Source: Bacteroidales bacterium UBA1192
Lineage (GTDB): Bacteria > Bacteroidota > Bacteroidia > Bacteroidales > Bacteroidaceae
Assembly: GCA_002310175.1 (NCBI GenBank)
Contig: DBYG01000002.1
Coordinates: forward strand, 1 to 28,960
Reading direction: 5' to 3'
Length of the DNA stretch: 28,960 nucleotides
In this document: positions 7,347 through 15,629 of the stretch, one piece after another
Numbering within the stretch: position 1 is the first letter of the stretch
Layout of the letters: each line of letters starts with the position of its first letter
Notes under the pieces: model-generated
What the model saw: the letters and a program-made list of their open reading frames with translations, nothing else
Database searches by the model: none
Told to the model about the DNA's origin: nothing
Program-made: the position numbers and the translations under genes

Positions 7347-8459
7347 ATGAAAAGGGTGTTATTCATAGACCGCGACGGAACCATAATAGTAGAGCCGTCC
7401 GACGAGCAGCTTGACAGCTTTGACAAACTGCAGTTTGTACCCGGAGTATTCCGCAGCCTCACGTTCCTGCGTGACCACACTGACTTTGAGTTCGTCATGG
7501 CCAGCAACCAGGACGGTCTGGGTACATCATCGTACCCGGAAGCCGACTTCTGGCCCACCCACAACTTCATACTGAACACTCTGAAGGGTGAAGGTGTGGA
7601 GTTCGATGATATCCTCATAGACCGCCACTTCCCGCAGGACAATGCCCCCACCCGCAAGCCCGGCACCGGCATGTTCGGAAAATATATGACTGATGAATAC
7701 GACCTGGCTGGCAGTTACGTGATAGGTGACCGCGCCACCGATGTGGAGCTGGCCCTCAACCTGGGCTGCCGCGCCATCCTGCTGCAAGACAACTGTGACA
7801 CACTTTCCGATGACCTAAAGCCCGCGTGTGCATTTGCAAGCCGCGACTGGTGGAAAGTGGCAGAATTCATATTCGCAGGTGAACGTCATGCAAGCGCACA
7901 CAGGGTAACAAAGGAGACCGACATTCTTGTTGACCTCAATCTGGACGGTACCGGGAAATGTGACGTCAGCACCGGTCTGGGATTCTTTGACCACATGCTG
8001 GAGCAGATAGGACGTCACGGAGGCATGGACCTGACCATCAAGGTTAAGGGAGACCTGAATGTTGACGAGCACCACACCATCGAGGATACCGGTATCGTGC
8101 TGGGAGAGTGCATCCGCAAAGCCTTAGGTGACAAACGTGGAATAGAGCGTTACGGATTCGCCCTGCCTATGGATGACTGTATGGCTCAGGTAGTCCTTGA
8201 TTTCGGAGGCCGAAGCTGGCTGGTCTGGAACGCAGAATTCAAGCGTGAAAAGATTGGCGAGATGCCCACCGAGATGTTCCTGCACTTCTTCAAGTCACTC
8301 TCCGATGCCGCAGCCATGAACCTGAACATCCAGGCCCAGGGCGACAACGAGCACCACAAGATAGAAGCCATATTCAAGGCTTTTGCCCGTGCCCTCAAAC
8401 AGGCCGTGCGCCGCGACATCTGGAACTATACCCTCCCCTCTTCCAAGGGTCTTCTCTAA
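7347..8459 (+). CDS. hisB: Bifunctional histidinol-phosphatase / imidazoleglycerol-phosphate dehydratase HisB
   Basis: A 370-residue fusion. Residues 1 to about 170 form the HAD-type histidinol-phosphatase, with Asp8 and Asp10 in FIDRDGT and the later GDRATDVELA motif. Residues from about 178 form the IGP dehydratase, with FFDHMLEQIGRHG and two metal-binding motifs (EHHTIED and EHHKIEA). It performs two separate steps of histidine synthesis. It is the last his gene in the window; hisI, hisF, hisA and hisH are not here. A REP-like repeat begins at its stop codon and may also help end transcription. Confidence 0.97.
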   Translation: MKRVLFIDRDGTIIVEPSDEQLDSFDKLQFVPGVFRSLTFLRDHTDFEFVMASNQDGLGTSSYPEADFWPTHNFILNTLKGEGVEFDDILIDRHFPQDNAPTRKPGTGMFGKYMTDEYDLAGSYVIGDRATDVELALNLGCRAILLQDNCDTLSDDLKPACAFASRDWWKVAEFIFAGERHASAHRVTKETDILVDLNLDGTGKCDVSTGLGFFDHMLEQIGRHGGMDLTIKVKGDLNVDEHHTIEDTGIVLGECIRKALGDKRGIERYGFALPMDDCMAQVVLDFGGRSWLVWNAEFKREKIGEMPTEMFLHFFKSLSDAAAMNLNIQAQGDNEHHKIEAIFKAFARALKQAVRRDIWNYTLPSSKGLL

Positions 8460-8493
8460 AAATAGTGCAATTGGGGCCTGACCCCTTTTGTAC
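8458..8493 (-). repeat. REP-like palindromic repeat, copy B (after hisB, inverted)
   Basis: Reverse complement of copy A with few changes (AATTGCACTATTTTT instead of AATTGTACTATTTT). It overlaps the last bases of the hisB stop codon and faces copy A, so hisD-hisC-hisB is bracketed by inverted copies. It lies between the converging his operon and envelope cluster. Confidence 0.8.
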
Positions 8494-8563
8494 GGCTTGA
8501 TAGATGGCTCATAACCTAAACGCAGAGTTTTGATTCAAAATCACTTCTGTTTCTCTATCTAAA

Positions 8564-9820
8564 TCAGAACAGCCACCTCAAACCCAGTCCGATTGAGAAT
8601 GTGTTTATATTCTCAGAGTTCTCAACTTCCAGATTTACGGTCGTATCATTGCCATAAAAATCGGTATATCTAAAATTCCTTACAGAACCAAGAGTTATAG
8701 ACGCTGAAACGCCGGCTGTCAAATGTTCTGTAACTGATAAGTGATAGCCTGCATTGAGCAGATAACCTACATCTGTTCCAACATTTGTTTCAGACTTTCC
8801 GTTAATGGTATTCTTTCCTGAATAACCGGCCAAACCCAACCCATATTCAATGAAGGCCATACTATTGCCATCATCTGAAGGAAAGCGAAAGGACATTACG
8901 GGTCCGGCATACCACAGATCTATCTTCATACCGAATGTCCCTGTTTCGGAAGTACCATTATCAAATGACAAAGTACCATACTCCTCATTTGATAAACGTA
9001 AATCATTATATTTCAACCCCAAACCGATTTTGCTGTTTATATAGTAAAGAGCCTGGAGATTATATGAGACACCACTCATCAAATGCTTAACCAAGGCGCG
9101 TTCCGAAGCGTCCAGATCGGAACTGATTTTACCAAGGCGCCGACCATAACCGACATCGGCGGATATGGACCAATTCCAATCAGGCTCGTATTCTGCAACA
9201 GCACGAACAGCACCATATTCCGGACCTCCATCACCTTGATTCATTTCACTCCTATGTGTATTGTCTGTTACTCCGGAAGAGTTGTACTTCAAATCCTTGA
9301 TATTATCAATATGATACAGATCAGCATTAACTCTGTGTACCGTACTAAAGAAATCCGGAGCAAGATGGTCCGTTATCTTTATTACATTACCCCCCACCTC
9401 ACGGGAGCGAACATCAATAATGTTCATCACCTTTTCATAGGTGCCGTTCTTTCCTAACGTAAAACCAGTGTCTCCAACTTTAATAGAACCTATCTTATCT
9501 GCATTTTCAGGAGCAGGGGCATACCTTTCTATCACTACCACCTCATCGTCGGGTTCGAGCATGGGGTATGGATTTGTAAAATTGACACCAACCTTTGGAG
9601 AGCATCCCACCATAAGCAAACCAGCAAATAAGAATCTGTTTTGATTTTTTCCGTGAAAATTATTATGGTCTGTTTTTTCCTCTGTTTTCGCCGGTTTGAG
9701 GGCGTAATGGAGGTCCATTATAACCGAGGAGCGGTGGAAACAGAGGGAAAAAGAGGCCGTAAGAAATTCATGGAAACAAATCAAAACAGATTCTAAATAA
9801 CTTGTTTTTTTCATACTCAT
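8564..9820 (-). CDS. Lipoprotein with C-terminal outer-membrane barrel; signal region interrupted by a MITE-like element
   Basis: The mature part starts after the lipobox LLMVGC (Cys codon 9602-9604). It has an N-terminal globular region (VGDTGFT, then EVGGNVIKITDH, HRVNADL) followed by a barrel-like half ending GLGLRWLF, an aromatic C-terminus typical of outer-membrane barrels. The frame is open to an ATG at 9859, with ATGs also at 9820, 9814 and 9718. Codons between roughly 9630 and 9795 come from an inserted palindromic element, so some 55 residues of the present N-terminus are element-derived and do not look like a signal peptide. Translation from 9718 would give a long polar n-region before FLFAGLLMVGC. 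Whether the protein is still exported is uncertain. The function is unknown; it ends the minus-strand envelope cluster. Confidence 0.65.
   Translation of the reverse strand: MSMKKTSYLESVLICFHEFLTASFSLCFHRSSVIMDLHYALKPAKTEEKTDHNNFHGKNQNRFLFAGLLMVGCSPKVGVNFTNPYPMLEPDDEVVVIERYAPAPENADKIGSIKVGDTGFTLGKNGTYEKVMNIIDVRSREVGGNVIKITDHLAPDFFSTVHRVNADLYHIDNIKDLKYNSSGVTDNTHRSEMNQGDGGPEYGAVRAVAEYEPDWNWSISADVGYGRRLGKISSDLDASERALVKHLMSGVSYNLQALYYINSKIGLGLKYNDLRLSNEEYGTLSFDNGTSETGTFGMKIDLWYAGPVMSFRFPSDDGNSMAFIEYGLGLAGYSGKNTINGKSETNVGTDVGYLLNAGYHLSVTEHLTAGVSASITLGSVRNFRYTDFYGNDTTVNLEVENSENINTFSIGLGLRWLF
9631..9794. mobile_element. 164-bp foldback / MITE-like element with 5-bp target duplication
   Basis: Two arms of 82 bases are imperfect reverse complements. 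The outer 17 bases match exactly (AGAATCTGTTTTGATTT on the left, its complement on the right) and the centre is TAATGGAGGTCCATTA. The element is flanked on both sides by AAATA (9626-9630 and 9795-9799), as expected of a transposition target duplication. It has no transposase and is too short for one, so it would depend on an enzyme elsewhere. It lies in the signal-peptide coding region of the minus-strand lipoprotein gene. I do not recognise the IS family from the ends. Confidence 0.8.
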
Positions 9821-9835
9821 TTCTCTTTGTAGAAT

Positions 9836-9860
9836 CAGCAGTTTTCTGTGAAGTAGCATA
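9836..9860 (-). repeat. 25-bp relic matching the start of the neighbouring barrel gene
   Basis: On the minus strand this encodes MLLHRKLLI and matches 11133-11157, the first codons of the barrel gene at 10424-11155, with a single mismatch in about 25 bases. It lies just before the interrupted lipoprotein gene, where a barrel gene would sit if the barrel/lipoprotein module had been present a third time. It may be what is left of a deleted copy, or a rearranged start. Confidence 0.55.
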
Positions 9861-9878
9861 ACGATAATGTTTTATAAA

Positions 9879-10418
9879 TCAATACCAGCCGATGAGTGCA
9901 TTTTCGAAAAAATAAGGTGCATATCTTCCACTATCCTTTCGGAAGGTTAATTCAGACCATCCCCATGGTGTGGTCTTACCTGTCTCATAGAAATCCACAT
10001 GAAACTTTCCTTCGTAATTTACGATACCTGGATCTATCGTATATAAGTGTACCCAGTATTTATCAGAATATCTGAAACCATCAGCGTTAACAATTATAGA
10101 ATCGCGAATTTGCAACAGAGCGGAAATGACATTGACTGAATCCGTCTTGTTTTCATTTCCTTTTGTAAAATGGAACTCCCTATAAATGGTATCACTTAAT
10201 ACGGAGGTTGAGGTAATGGTGGTTTTTCTATATTTGTTGTCCAATTTACTTGTTGTATCCGTAGAAATGATAGCCTGGTTCAATGTATAACTGACATAGT
10301 CGCGCGCCCATGATTCGGTCAACCATTCGAGCTCTTCATCCGTTTCCCATTCATTGCCTTTACAGGCCATGATACATGCAACAACCGCAAATGATAAATA
10401 CAATGCTATTTTTTTCAT
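9879..10418 (-). CDS. Small lipoprotein, module copy 1 (paralogue of 12267-12800)
   Basis: A 179-residue protein with a lipoprotein signal (MKKIALYLSFAVVACIMAC, Cys about residue 19). The mature part shares with the 12267-12800 product an N-terminal W-x-SWAxxYV helix-like stretch, then DGFRYSD, FTVDPGI-like (YTIDPGIVN), F/HVDFYxTG and PWxW, and both end in GWY. It is translated 5 bases after the barrel gene 10424-11155. No known domain is recognised. A partner role with the adjacent barrel, for example as an accessory lipoprotein, is inference from the conserved pairing only. Confidence 0.75.
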   Translation of the reverse strand: MKKIALYLSFAVVACIMACKGNEWETDEELEWLTESWARDYVSYTLNQAIISTDTTSKLDNKYRKTTITSTSVLSDTIYREFHFTKGNENKTDSVNVISALLQIRDSIIVNADGFRYSDKYWVHLYTIDPGIVNYEGKFHVDFYETGKTTPWGWSELTFRKDSGRYAPYFFENALIGWY

Positions 10419-10423
10419 AATAA

Positions 10424-11155
10424 TCAGAATAAATAACTTACACCTGTCCTGATGCCTGGGATTAACGGGAACTTACTGGTAGAATACATTGTGCCATGTC
10501 CAAACTCAACCATGACTCCAAGTCCGCTCTCCCTGCGACCTATTTTTGCCCTGAGCCCGAGGTATGTGAGTTGAAAAGCCAGGCCTTTCTCAACATCTGT
10601 TCTCTCTTCAACGATTTTCCAATAACGGGAGTTGTCACAAATGTCACCTCCCAGCAGGAACTGGGAATACATATTAAAGTATCTGGAATTAATAATATTC
10701 AGTCTTAAACCAACCAACAGATCAATTCTCCGGGCTTTCTCCTTAAAACTGCCATTAGTTGTAATATCAAAATCTTCAAAGTCAACCATTTGGAAACCAG
10801 CCATACCAAGCATTGTCAACCTTTTTAAGAATCCGGAATCAGCCAGTTTATATGATGTCTCTATAGAAAGACCAGGGTATAATGTGGATTTATATGACTC
10901 CAGATATAAATCATACAATTGCTTATCGCTATTATTTGAGGTACGATAATAGTAATCAGAAGGTGTTTCGTCCAATTCAGGAAAAACAAAGTCAAAATCT
11001 TCAATATCAATATCCCTATCAGCGCGGCAGTGCAACCCCGGCGATGAGACACCCACGTTGATTTCAAACTTTCGCTGCTTGTCTTGCGCCTGCACCCAAT
11101 ATGGGATGAAGGTCACAAGTATTGCAAATATCAGCAGTTTTCTGTGAAGTAACAT
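10424..11155 (-). CDS. Outer-membrane beta-barrel protein, module copy 1 (paralogue of 12806-13471)
   Basis: A 243-residue protein with a cleavable signal peptide (MLLHRKLLIFAIL... ending VQAQ). The mature sequence alternates polar and hydrophobic residues in strands and ends with GVSYLF, a C-terminal aromatic typical of barrel insertion signals. The size suggests a small barrel of about 8-10 strands, which is an estimate. It shares SSPGL/STPGL, YKS-xYPGxS, the KLADSGFLKRL/KLPEYGFTKRL segment, KARRxDLLVGxR and MYSQF with the other copy. The lipoprotein gene follows after 5 bases. The function is unknown. Confidence 0.75.
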   Translation of the reverse strand: MLLHRKLLIFAILVTFIPYWVQAQDKQRKFEINVGVSSPGLHCRADRDIDIEDFDFVFPELDETPSDYYYRTSNNSDKQLYDLYLESYKSTLYPGLSIETSYKLADSGFLKRLTMLGMAGFQMVDFEDFDITTNGSFKEKARRIDLLVGLRLNIINSRYFNMYSQFLLGGDICDNSRYWKIVEERTDVEKGLAFQLTYLGLRAKIGRRESGLGVMVEFGHGTMYSTSKFPLIPGIRTGVSYLF

Positions 11156-11219
11156 ATCTGTAACGCTTTTAATTAGTTCGATTTTACGTAGAAAAAGGCC
11201 TGACGAATATATTCTGTAA

Positions 11220-12236
11220 TCAGTGTAGCGTTAGTTTGGACTGCTCCAGGGCGGCGATTACGCGGTCGCACCAGGCATCGAACTCGGGGTCCTCTATCTG
11301 GCACTCCTTGTGGGCAAGAACGTAGTCCAGTGTGCGGGCCAGGCCCTGCTCAGGAGTAATTGTAGCGCAGAATCCCGGAACAGCACGTTTCAGTTTGCTG
11401 TTATCGAACAGTACAGTGTGGGTCTTGTCACCCATCAACTCTCCAGTGTAGTTGTAAGGCGCCACATCAATAAGGTACTGCGATGAAACGTAGTACGGAT
11501 GCAGCTCCACGCCCAGGTGCTTGGCAATAATCTGATAAATCTGAGTCCAGCTGACAGATACATCGGTGGTAATCTGGAACGCCTCACCTATGGCGCGCTC
11601 GTTTCCCATCAGGCCTATGAAACCTTTGGCAAAATCCTCGTTGCAGGTGATGGTCCAGAGCGATGAACCGTCGCCGTGAATGATTACGGGCTTGCCCTCC
11701 ATGATGCGCTTGACCACCTGCCAACTGCCCTTGCTGCCGTGAACTGCCAGCGGCACCGCACGCTCATCGTAGGTGTGGCTGGGACGGATAATCGTGACAG
11801 GGAATCCGTTCTCGCGGTACATTCGCATCAGGAAATCCTCGCACTCAATCTTGTTGCGGGAGTAATCCCAATACGGATTTGCCAGTGAAGTACCCTCGGT
11901 AATCACATAGTTTGCAGGCATCTTGTTGTAGGCCGATGCAGAACTTATGTACATGAACTGTTTGGTCTTACCGTTGAAAAGACGGTAGTCACGCTCCACC
12001 TGCTCGGGTATGAATCCTATGAAATCGCACACCACATCGAAGGTCATGTCCTTGATGAGCCTGGCCACGCCAGCCTCATCGTTGTTGATATCGGCCTTCA
12101 AGACTTTTACAGACTCCGGAACCCTGTCGCTACGGTTGCCACGGTTCAAGAGATAGAGCTCACAGCCCTGAATGGCCAGCTGCCGTGTGATTGCGGAACT
12201 GATAGTTCCCGTTCCGCCAATAAACAATACTTTCAT
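11220..12236 (-). CDS. NAD-dependent epimerase/dehydratase, SDR family
   Basis: A 338-residue protein of the extended SDR type. The N-terminal Rossmann motif GGTGTIS (residues 7-13) binds the nucleotide cofactor. The active-site Tyr and Lys are seen in YSRNK, preceded by a Ser in YISSASAYN. Such enzymes usually act on nucleotide-sugar or similar substrates; the substrate cannot be read from sequence. Codon choice and base composition are richer in G and C than in the barrel and lipoprotein genes on either side. That suggests an older core gene into which the duplicated module has been arranged. It lies between the two module copies, on the same strand. Confidence 0.88.
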   Translation of the reverse strand: MKVLFIGGTGTISSAITRQLAIQGCELYLLNRGNRSDRVPESVKVLKADINNDEAGVARLIKDMTFDVVCDFIGFIPEQVERDYRLFNGKTKQFMYISSASAYNKMPANYVITEGTSLANPYWDYSRNKIECEDFLMRMYRENGFPVTIIRPSHTYDERAVPLAVHGSKGSWQVVKRIMEGKPVIIHGDGSSLWTITCNEDFAKGFIGLMGNERAIGEAFQITTDVSVSWTQIYQIIAKHLGVELHPYYVSSQYLIDVAPYNYTGELMGDKTHTVLFDNSKLKRAVPGFCATITPEQGLARTLDYVLAHKECQIEDPEFDAWCDRVIAALEQSKLTLH

Positions 12237-12266
12237 ATATAGTTAGTTTTTGTAAGGTTATATCAG

Positions 12267-12800
12267 TCAATACCAGCCTACTTCGGTATCCTCAAAGCTG
12301 TCGTAATAATAGCCTATGTCATCTTCCATAACCTTGAACGTCACATCACCCCAGGCCCATGGAACTATCTCTCCTGTCCTATAGAAATCAATGTGTACTT
12401 TACCGCTGCAATCAATTATACCTGGATCTACAGTAAAAATATGCGCTCTTAATTCATCCGAAAACCGGTAGCCATCAGAGATGACAACCATTTGGCCATC
12501 AACCAGTTTTATTGAGGTCGTGATATTTACGGAATCTCCATGGTCCGATTCCATGAAACAATAATCAACCGATATTGTATCCTTTAAACTGGAAGCGGTG
12601 TTTCTAATGCTATCCAAAATATCATCACGGAGAAGGTTGAAATTATTAATGGGACTGCCCACATACCTGCTTGCCCAGGAATTTGAGAAACCTGTCAAAG
12701 TTGCCTCGGCATCCCACTGGGCGCCAAAGGAACCACAGGAAATGATACCTACCGAAAAAACGGCTGCCGCCACAAGTGTAATGAATGATTTCTTTTTCAT
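12267..12800 (-). CDS. Small lipoprotein, module copy 2
   Basis: A 177-residue lipoprotein (MKKKSFITLVAAAVFSVGIISC, Cys about residue 22) clearly paralogous to the 9879-10418 product: SNSWASRYV, DGYRFSDELRAHIFTVDPGI, VHIDFYRTGE, PWAWGDVTF and the final GWY. The two are well diverged, so the duplication is not recent. Its start is 5 bases from the stop of the barrel gene 12806-13471, the same spacing as in the other copy. The function is unknown. Confidence 0.75.
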   Translation of the reverse strand: MKKKSFITLVAAAVFSVGIISCGSFGAQWDAEATLTGFSNSWASRYVGSPINNFNLLRDDILDSIRNTASSLKDTISVDYCFMESDHGDSVNITTSIKLVDGQMVVISDGYRFSDELRAHIFTVDPGIIDCSGKVHIDFYRTGEIVPWAWGDVTFKVMEDDIGYYYDSFEDTEVGWY

Positions 12801-12805
12801 AGCAA

Positions 12806-13471
12806 TCAGAATGTATAGCTATAACCAAGCCTTATACCTGGTATTAAAATAAACGAAGTTATGTACTCTGAACCATATCCAAACTCAGTCAAGAAACAGG
12901 ACTGGCTCTCCGGAGCGGTTTTTATTCTGAATCCGAGAGTTGCCTGTACTGTAGGTTTATCATCATCAGTGTAAGAATTACATTCCCAATATAGGGATTT
13001 GTCCTTGATGAAACTTCCAGCCATGAACTGGGAATACATAATGAAACGGCTTTTACTCACAATATGATATCTGACACCCAAAAGGAAATCAAGTTTTCTG
13101 GCATTCTCCTTATACAGGAAACTGTTGGAGACCAAATCATAATTCTCAAACACTGCCACATCAAATCCGGCATAACCAACTATTGACAGACGTTTGGTAA
13201 ATCCATATTCCGGCAACTTATAAGCCATTTGAACGGAAAAGCCAGGATAATAATGAGATTTATAAGATTCTTTATTTATATCAGCCAACGATTTAAATTT
13301 ATATTTATCTCCTTCAAGATCTTCCCCGACAACAATACCGGTTCGCTCCCATGCATAGAGTCCCGGAGTCGATATTCCCACACTTATCTCGAATCTGCAT
13401 TGCGCCTGCGTCCCGTATGGGATAATAGTCAAGAACGCGGCAATTGTAAGGAGTTTTCTTTGAAAGGACAT
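12806..13471 (-). CDS. Outer-membrane beta-barrel protein, module copy 2
   Basis: A 221-residue protein with a signal peptide (MSFQRKLLTIAAFLTIIPYG, then TQAQ) and a beta-rich mature part ending LGYSYTF, consistent with a small outer-membrane barrel. It is paralogous to the 10424-11155 product but lacks about 20 residues of its acidic loop near the N-terminus. A matching promoter lies at 13491-13521, so it probably begins the minus-strand envelope cluster that runs towards 8564. No function is recognised. Confidence 0.75.
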   Translation of the reverse strand: MSFQRKLLTIAAFLTIIPYGTQAQCRFEISVGISTPGLYAWERTGIVVGEDLEGDKYKFKSLADINKESYKSHYYPGFSVQMAYKLPEYGFTKRLSIVGYAGFDVAVFENYDLVSNSFLYKENARKLDFLLGVRYHIVSKSRFIMYSQFMAGSFIKDKSLYWECNSYTDDDKPTVQATLGFRIKTAPESQSCFLTEFGYGSEYITSFILIPGIRLGYSYTF

Positions 13472-13490
13472 AATAATGAGATTTTTGCAT

Positions 13491-13521
13491 CAAATATATC
13501 GCTTGTCAAATGAAAAAACAA
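13491..13521 (-). promoter_or_regulatory. Promoter of the barrel/lipoprotein cluster
   Basis: On the minus strand TTG (13521-13519), a 20-base spacer, then TATATTTG (13498-13491). Fits the Bacteroidetes consensus except for a shorter -33 element. The ATG at 13471 is about 20 bases downstream of the -7 box. Confidence 0.6.
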
Positions 13522-13635
13522 GTATTTTCAGGCTTTTTTCCAGTGAAACGGGAGCAAAGGATACTCTCTGACTATTTGGCAATTCCGTTATTGATCCAAA
13601 TAGACAGAAAGTACAGGACCTGGATTCTGTTGCGC

Positions 13636-15600
13636 TCAGTTGCGGATTAGGCCGGTTCGGTATGCCTGCAAGAGGGCGCGAAGTTCCTCTACCCGGGCCA
13701 TTAGACGCTTGCCCTTGTCGGTGTCGCGCACCAGAATCTGCTTGTCGGTATATTCAACAACCTGTGTAGCGGCAATCACGTCCATTCCTTCGGCCACAGA
13801 CTGCTGGATGGACTCAAACGGATGATGACGGACAAGACGCATTCCGTGTGAGTTATATATTAAGGTATACCCGGCTATTCCCGTTGTCTCATGATAGACC
13901 TTGGAGAATCCGCCGTCAATCACCAGAAGCCGGCCATCGGCCTTGATGGGACTCTCACCGCTGGCTGCCTTGACCGGTATGTGGCCGTTTATGATGTGGG
14001 CGTGCTCCATATCGGTTATACCGAACTCTGCCAAAATCATTTCGCATACGTCCCGTCGGTTCTTGAGGCGGTAATAGTTGCCTTTCTTTTCCTCATGAGT
14101 CTCTTTCTCCGCTATGAAATAACGTTCGAATGTGGCCATTCTCTGCTTGTCAAAAGGAGGTGAGACCGGTCCGCACCACAGATACCAGAAAAGGTCCTTG
14201 CCGTATTCCTTGAATTCATCGTTATCGGTAGAGAAATAGGCGGTGCGCACCAGTTTCTCTATCGTGTCAAACAGTTCCCGGCCTTTATACTCCACACCCT
14301 GAATCATGAGCGACGCAAATGATCCGTCCTCATTCAGCGGCACGCTTCCGTGATAGAGAAGGTTGTTGTTGTGGACCAGATAGAGCGACCCATGTGCAAA
14401 CAGGCATTCCATGTGGCGTGACAACGCCTTGCTATTGGTAAAGCTGTGGACAAGACGGTCTATCACGTTCTGTTCTGCCGAAGTAAGACGGTACGGATCC
14501 TTGGGGTCAATTGTGGGGAAGTTGGTATCGAGCAATCTGTACTCATGACCGTCAATACTGACTACCCCTCGCTTGAGGTCCATCTTGTCCAGCAGATTGC
14601 GATGCTCCATGCGGAACTCCGGATGACGCGCTATCACGGCTGCCTCTATTTTGAACTGGATGATGGCTATAGCCTTGTGCATCTGTGACATAAGGCGGGT
14701 GGGCGGCGCATCGGCCGGAGTATCATCGGACTTGACGGGATTGAACAGCAGGCATTCATCATCGGAGTAAGTCTCCATAGCGAATGTGGCCAGCGGCAAC
14801 AGGTTGATGCCGTAGCCGTCCTCCAGTGTGCTCATATCGGAGTATTTGAGGCTGTTCCGGACCACATTGGCCACACAAGCGGCGCTTCCGCTTGCAGCCC
14901 CCATCCACACCACATCATGGTTGCCCCACTGGATATCGAAATCCCGGTAACTGCAGAGCATGTCCATTATGCGGTGAGCCCCGGGTCCCCGGTCATATAT
15001 ATCTCCGATTATATGGAGCTGGTCTATCACCAGGTTACGGGTGACATCGGCAATGGCTGTTATGAAATGGCTGGCGCGACCAGTGGAGACTATGGTATCG
15101 ACAATAGCCTTTATATAGTTGTGCTTGGAGAGGAATGTACCGCGTGTCTCATGCATCAGCTCCTCAATTATGTACGCGTAATCCTTGGGTAATGCCTTGC
15201 GAACCTTAGAGCGGGTGTAGCGCGAAGAGACTCTGGTGAGCACTGCAATAAGCTGCATCAGAGTCACTTTGTACCACTCGTCAAGGTTATCATTCCCGGC
15301 CTTGAGTACACGGAGCTTGGCCTCAGGATAGCTTATGAGAGCACTCAGGCTGCGTTTTTCTTCAACACTCAGCTCATCACCGAACACGGCCTCAATCTTC
15401 TGCTGTATCACGCCCGATGCCGAACGCAGCACGTAGTCAAACGCATCGTACTCGCCGTGTATATCGGTAACAAAATGCTCGGTTCCCTTGGGCAGGTTCA
15501 GTATGGCCTCAAGGTTAATGATTTCGGTCGATGCAGCCGCGATAGAGGGGAAACTCTTGGCCAGCAGCTGTAAGTATTCTATACTATGCTCCATTGTCAT
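13636..15600 (-). CDS. fbp: Fructose-1,6-bisphosphatase, class 3
   Basis: A 654-residue enzyme, normal for the large class 3 family of Firmicutes and Bacteroidetes, which hydrolyses fructose-1,6-bisphosphate to fructose-6-phosphate in gluconeogenesis. It carries calcineurin-like metallophosphatase motifs: TDIHGEYDAFD near residue 43, GDIYDRGPGAHRIMD near 198 and WGNHDVVWMGAASG near 225, with a later INGHIPVK. The start could be the first or third residue (15600 or 15594). It lies 29 bases after pepD on the same strand, and the two may be co-transcribed. Confidence 0.95.
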   Translation of the reverse strand: MTMEHSIEYLQLLAKSFPSIAAASTEIINLEAILNLPKGTEHFVTDIHGEYDAFDYVLRSASGVIQQKIEAVFGDELSVEEKRSLSALISYPEAKLRVLKAGNDNLDEWYKVTLMQLIAVLTRVSSRYTRSKVRKALPKDYAYIIEELMHETRGTFLSKHNYIKAIVDTIVSTGRASHFITAIADVTRNLVIDQLHIIGDIYDRGPGAHRIMDMLCSYRDFDIQWGNHDVVWMGAASGSAACVANVVRNSLKYSDMSTLEDGYGINLLPLATFAMETYSDDECLLFNPVKSDDTPADAPPTRLMSQMHKAIAIIQFKIEAAVIARHPEFRMEHRNLLDKMDLKRGVVSIDGHEYRLLDTNFPTIDPKDPYRLTSAEQNVIDRLVHSFTNSKALSRHMECLFAHGSLYLVHNNNLLYHGSVPLNEDGSFASLMIQGVEYKGRELFDTIEKLVRTAYFSTDNDEFKEYGKDLFWYLWCGPVSPPFDKQRMATFERYFIAEKETHEEKKGNYYRLKNRRDVCEMILAEFGITDMEHAHIINGHIPVKAASGESPIKADGRLLVIDGGFSKVYHETTGIAGYTLIYNSHGMRLVRHHPFESIQQSVAEGMDVIAATQVVEYTDKQILVRDTDKGKRLMARVEELRALLQAYRTGLIRN

Positions 15601-15629
15601 TAGTGATTACCGCAAGAATACTGACAAGA

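Noticed and set aside
9083..9457. Plus-strand frame of 124 codons opposite the interrupted lipoprotein gene
   Set aside because: The minus-strand frame has a lipobox and a barrel-type C-terminus; the plus-strand translation has no recognisable features.
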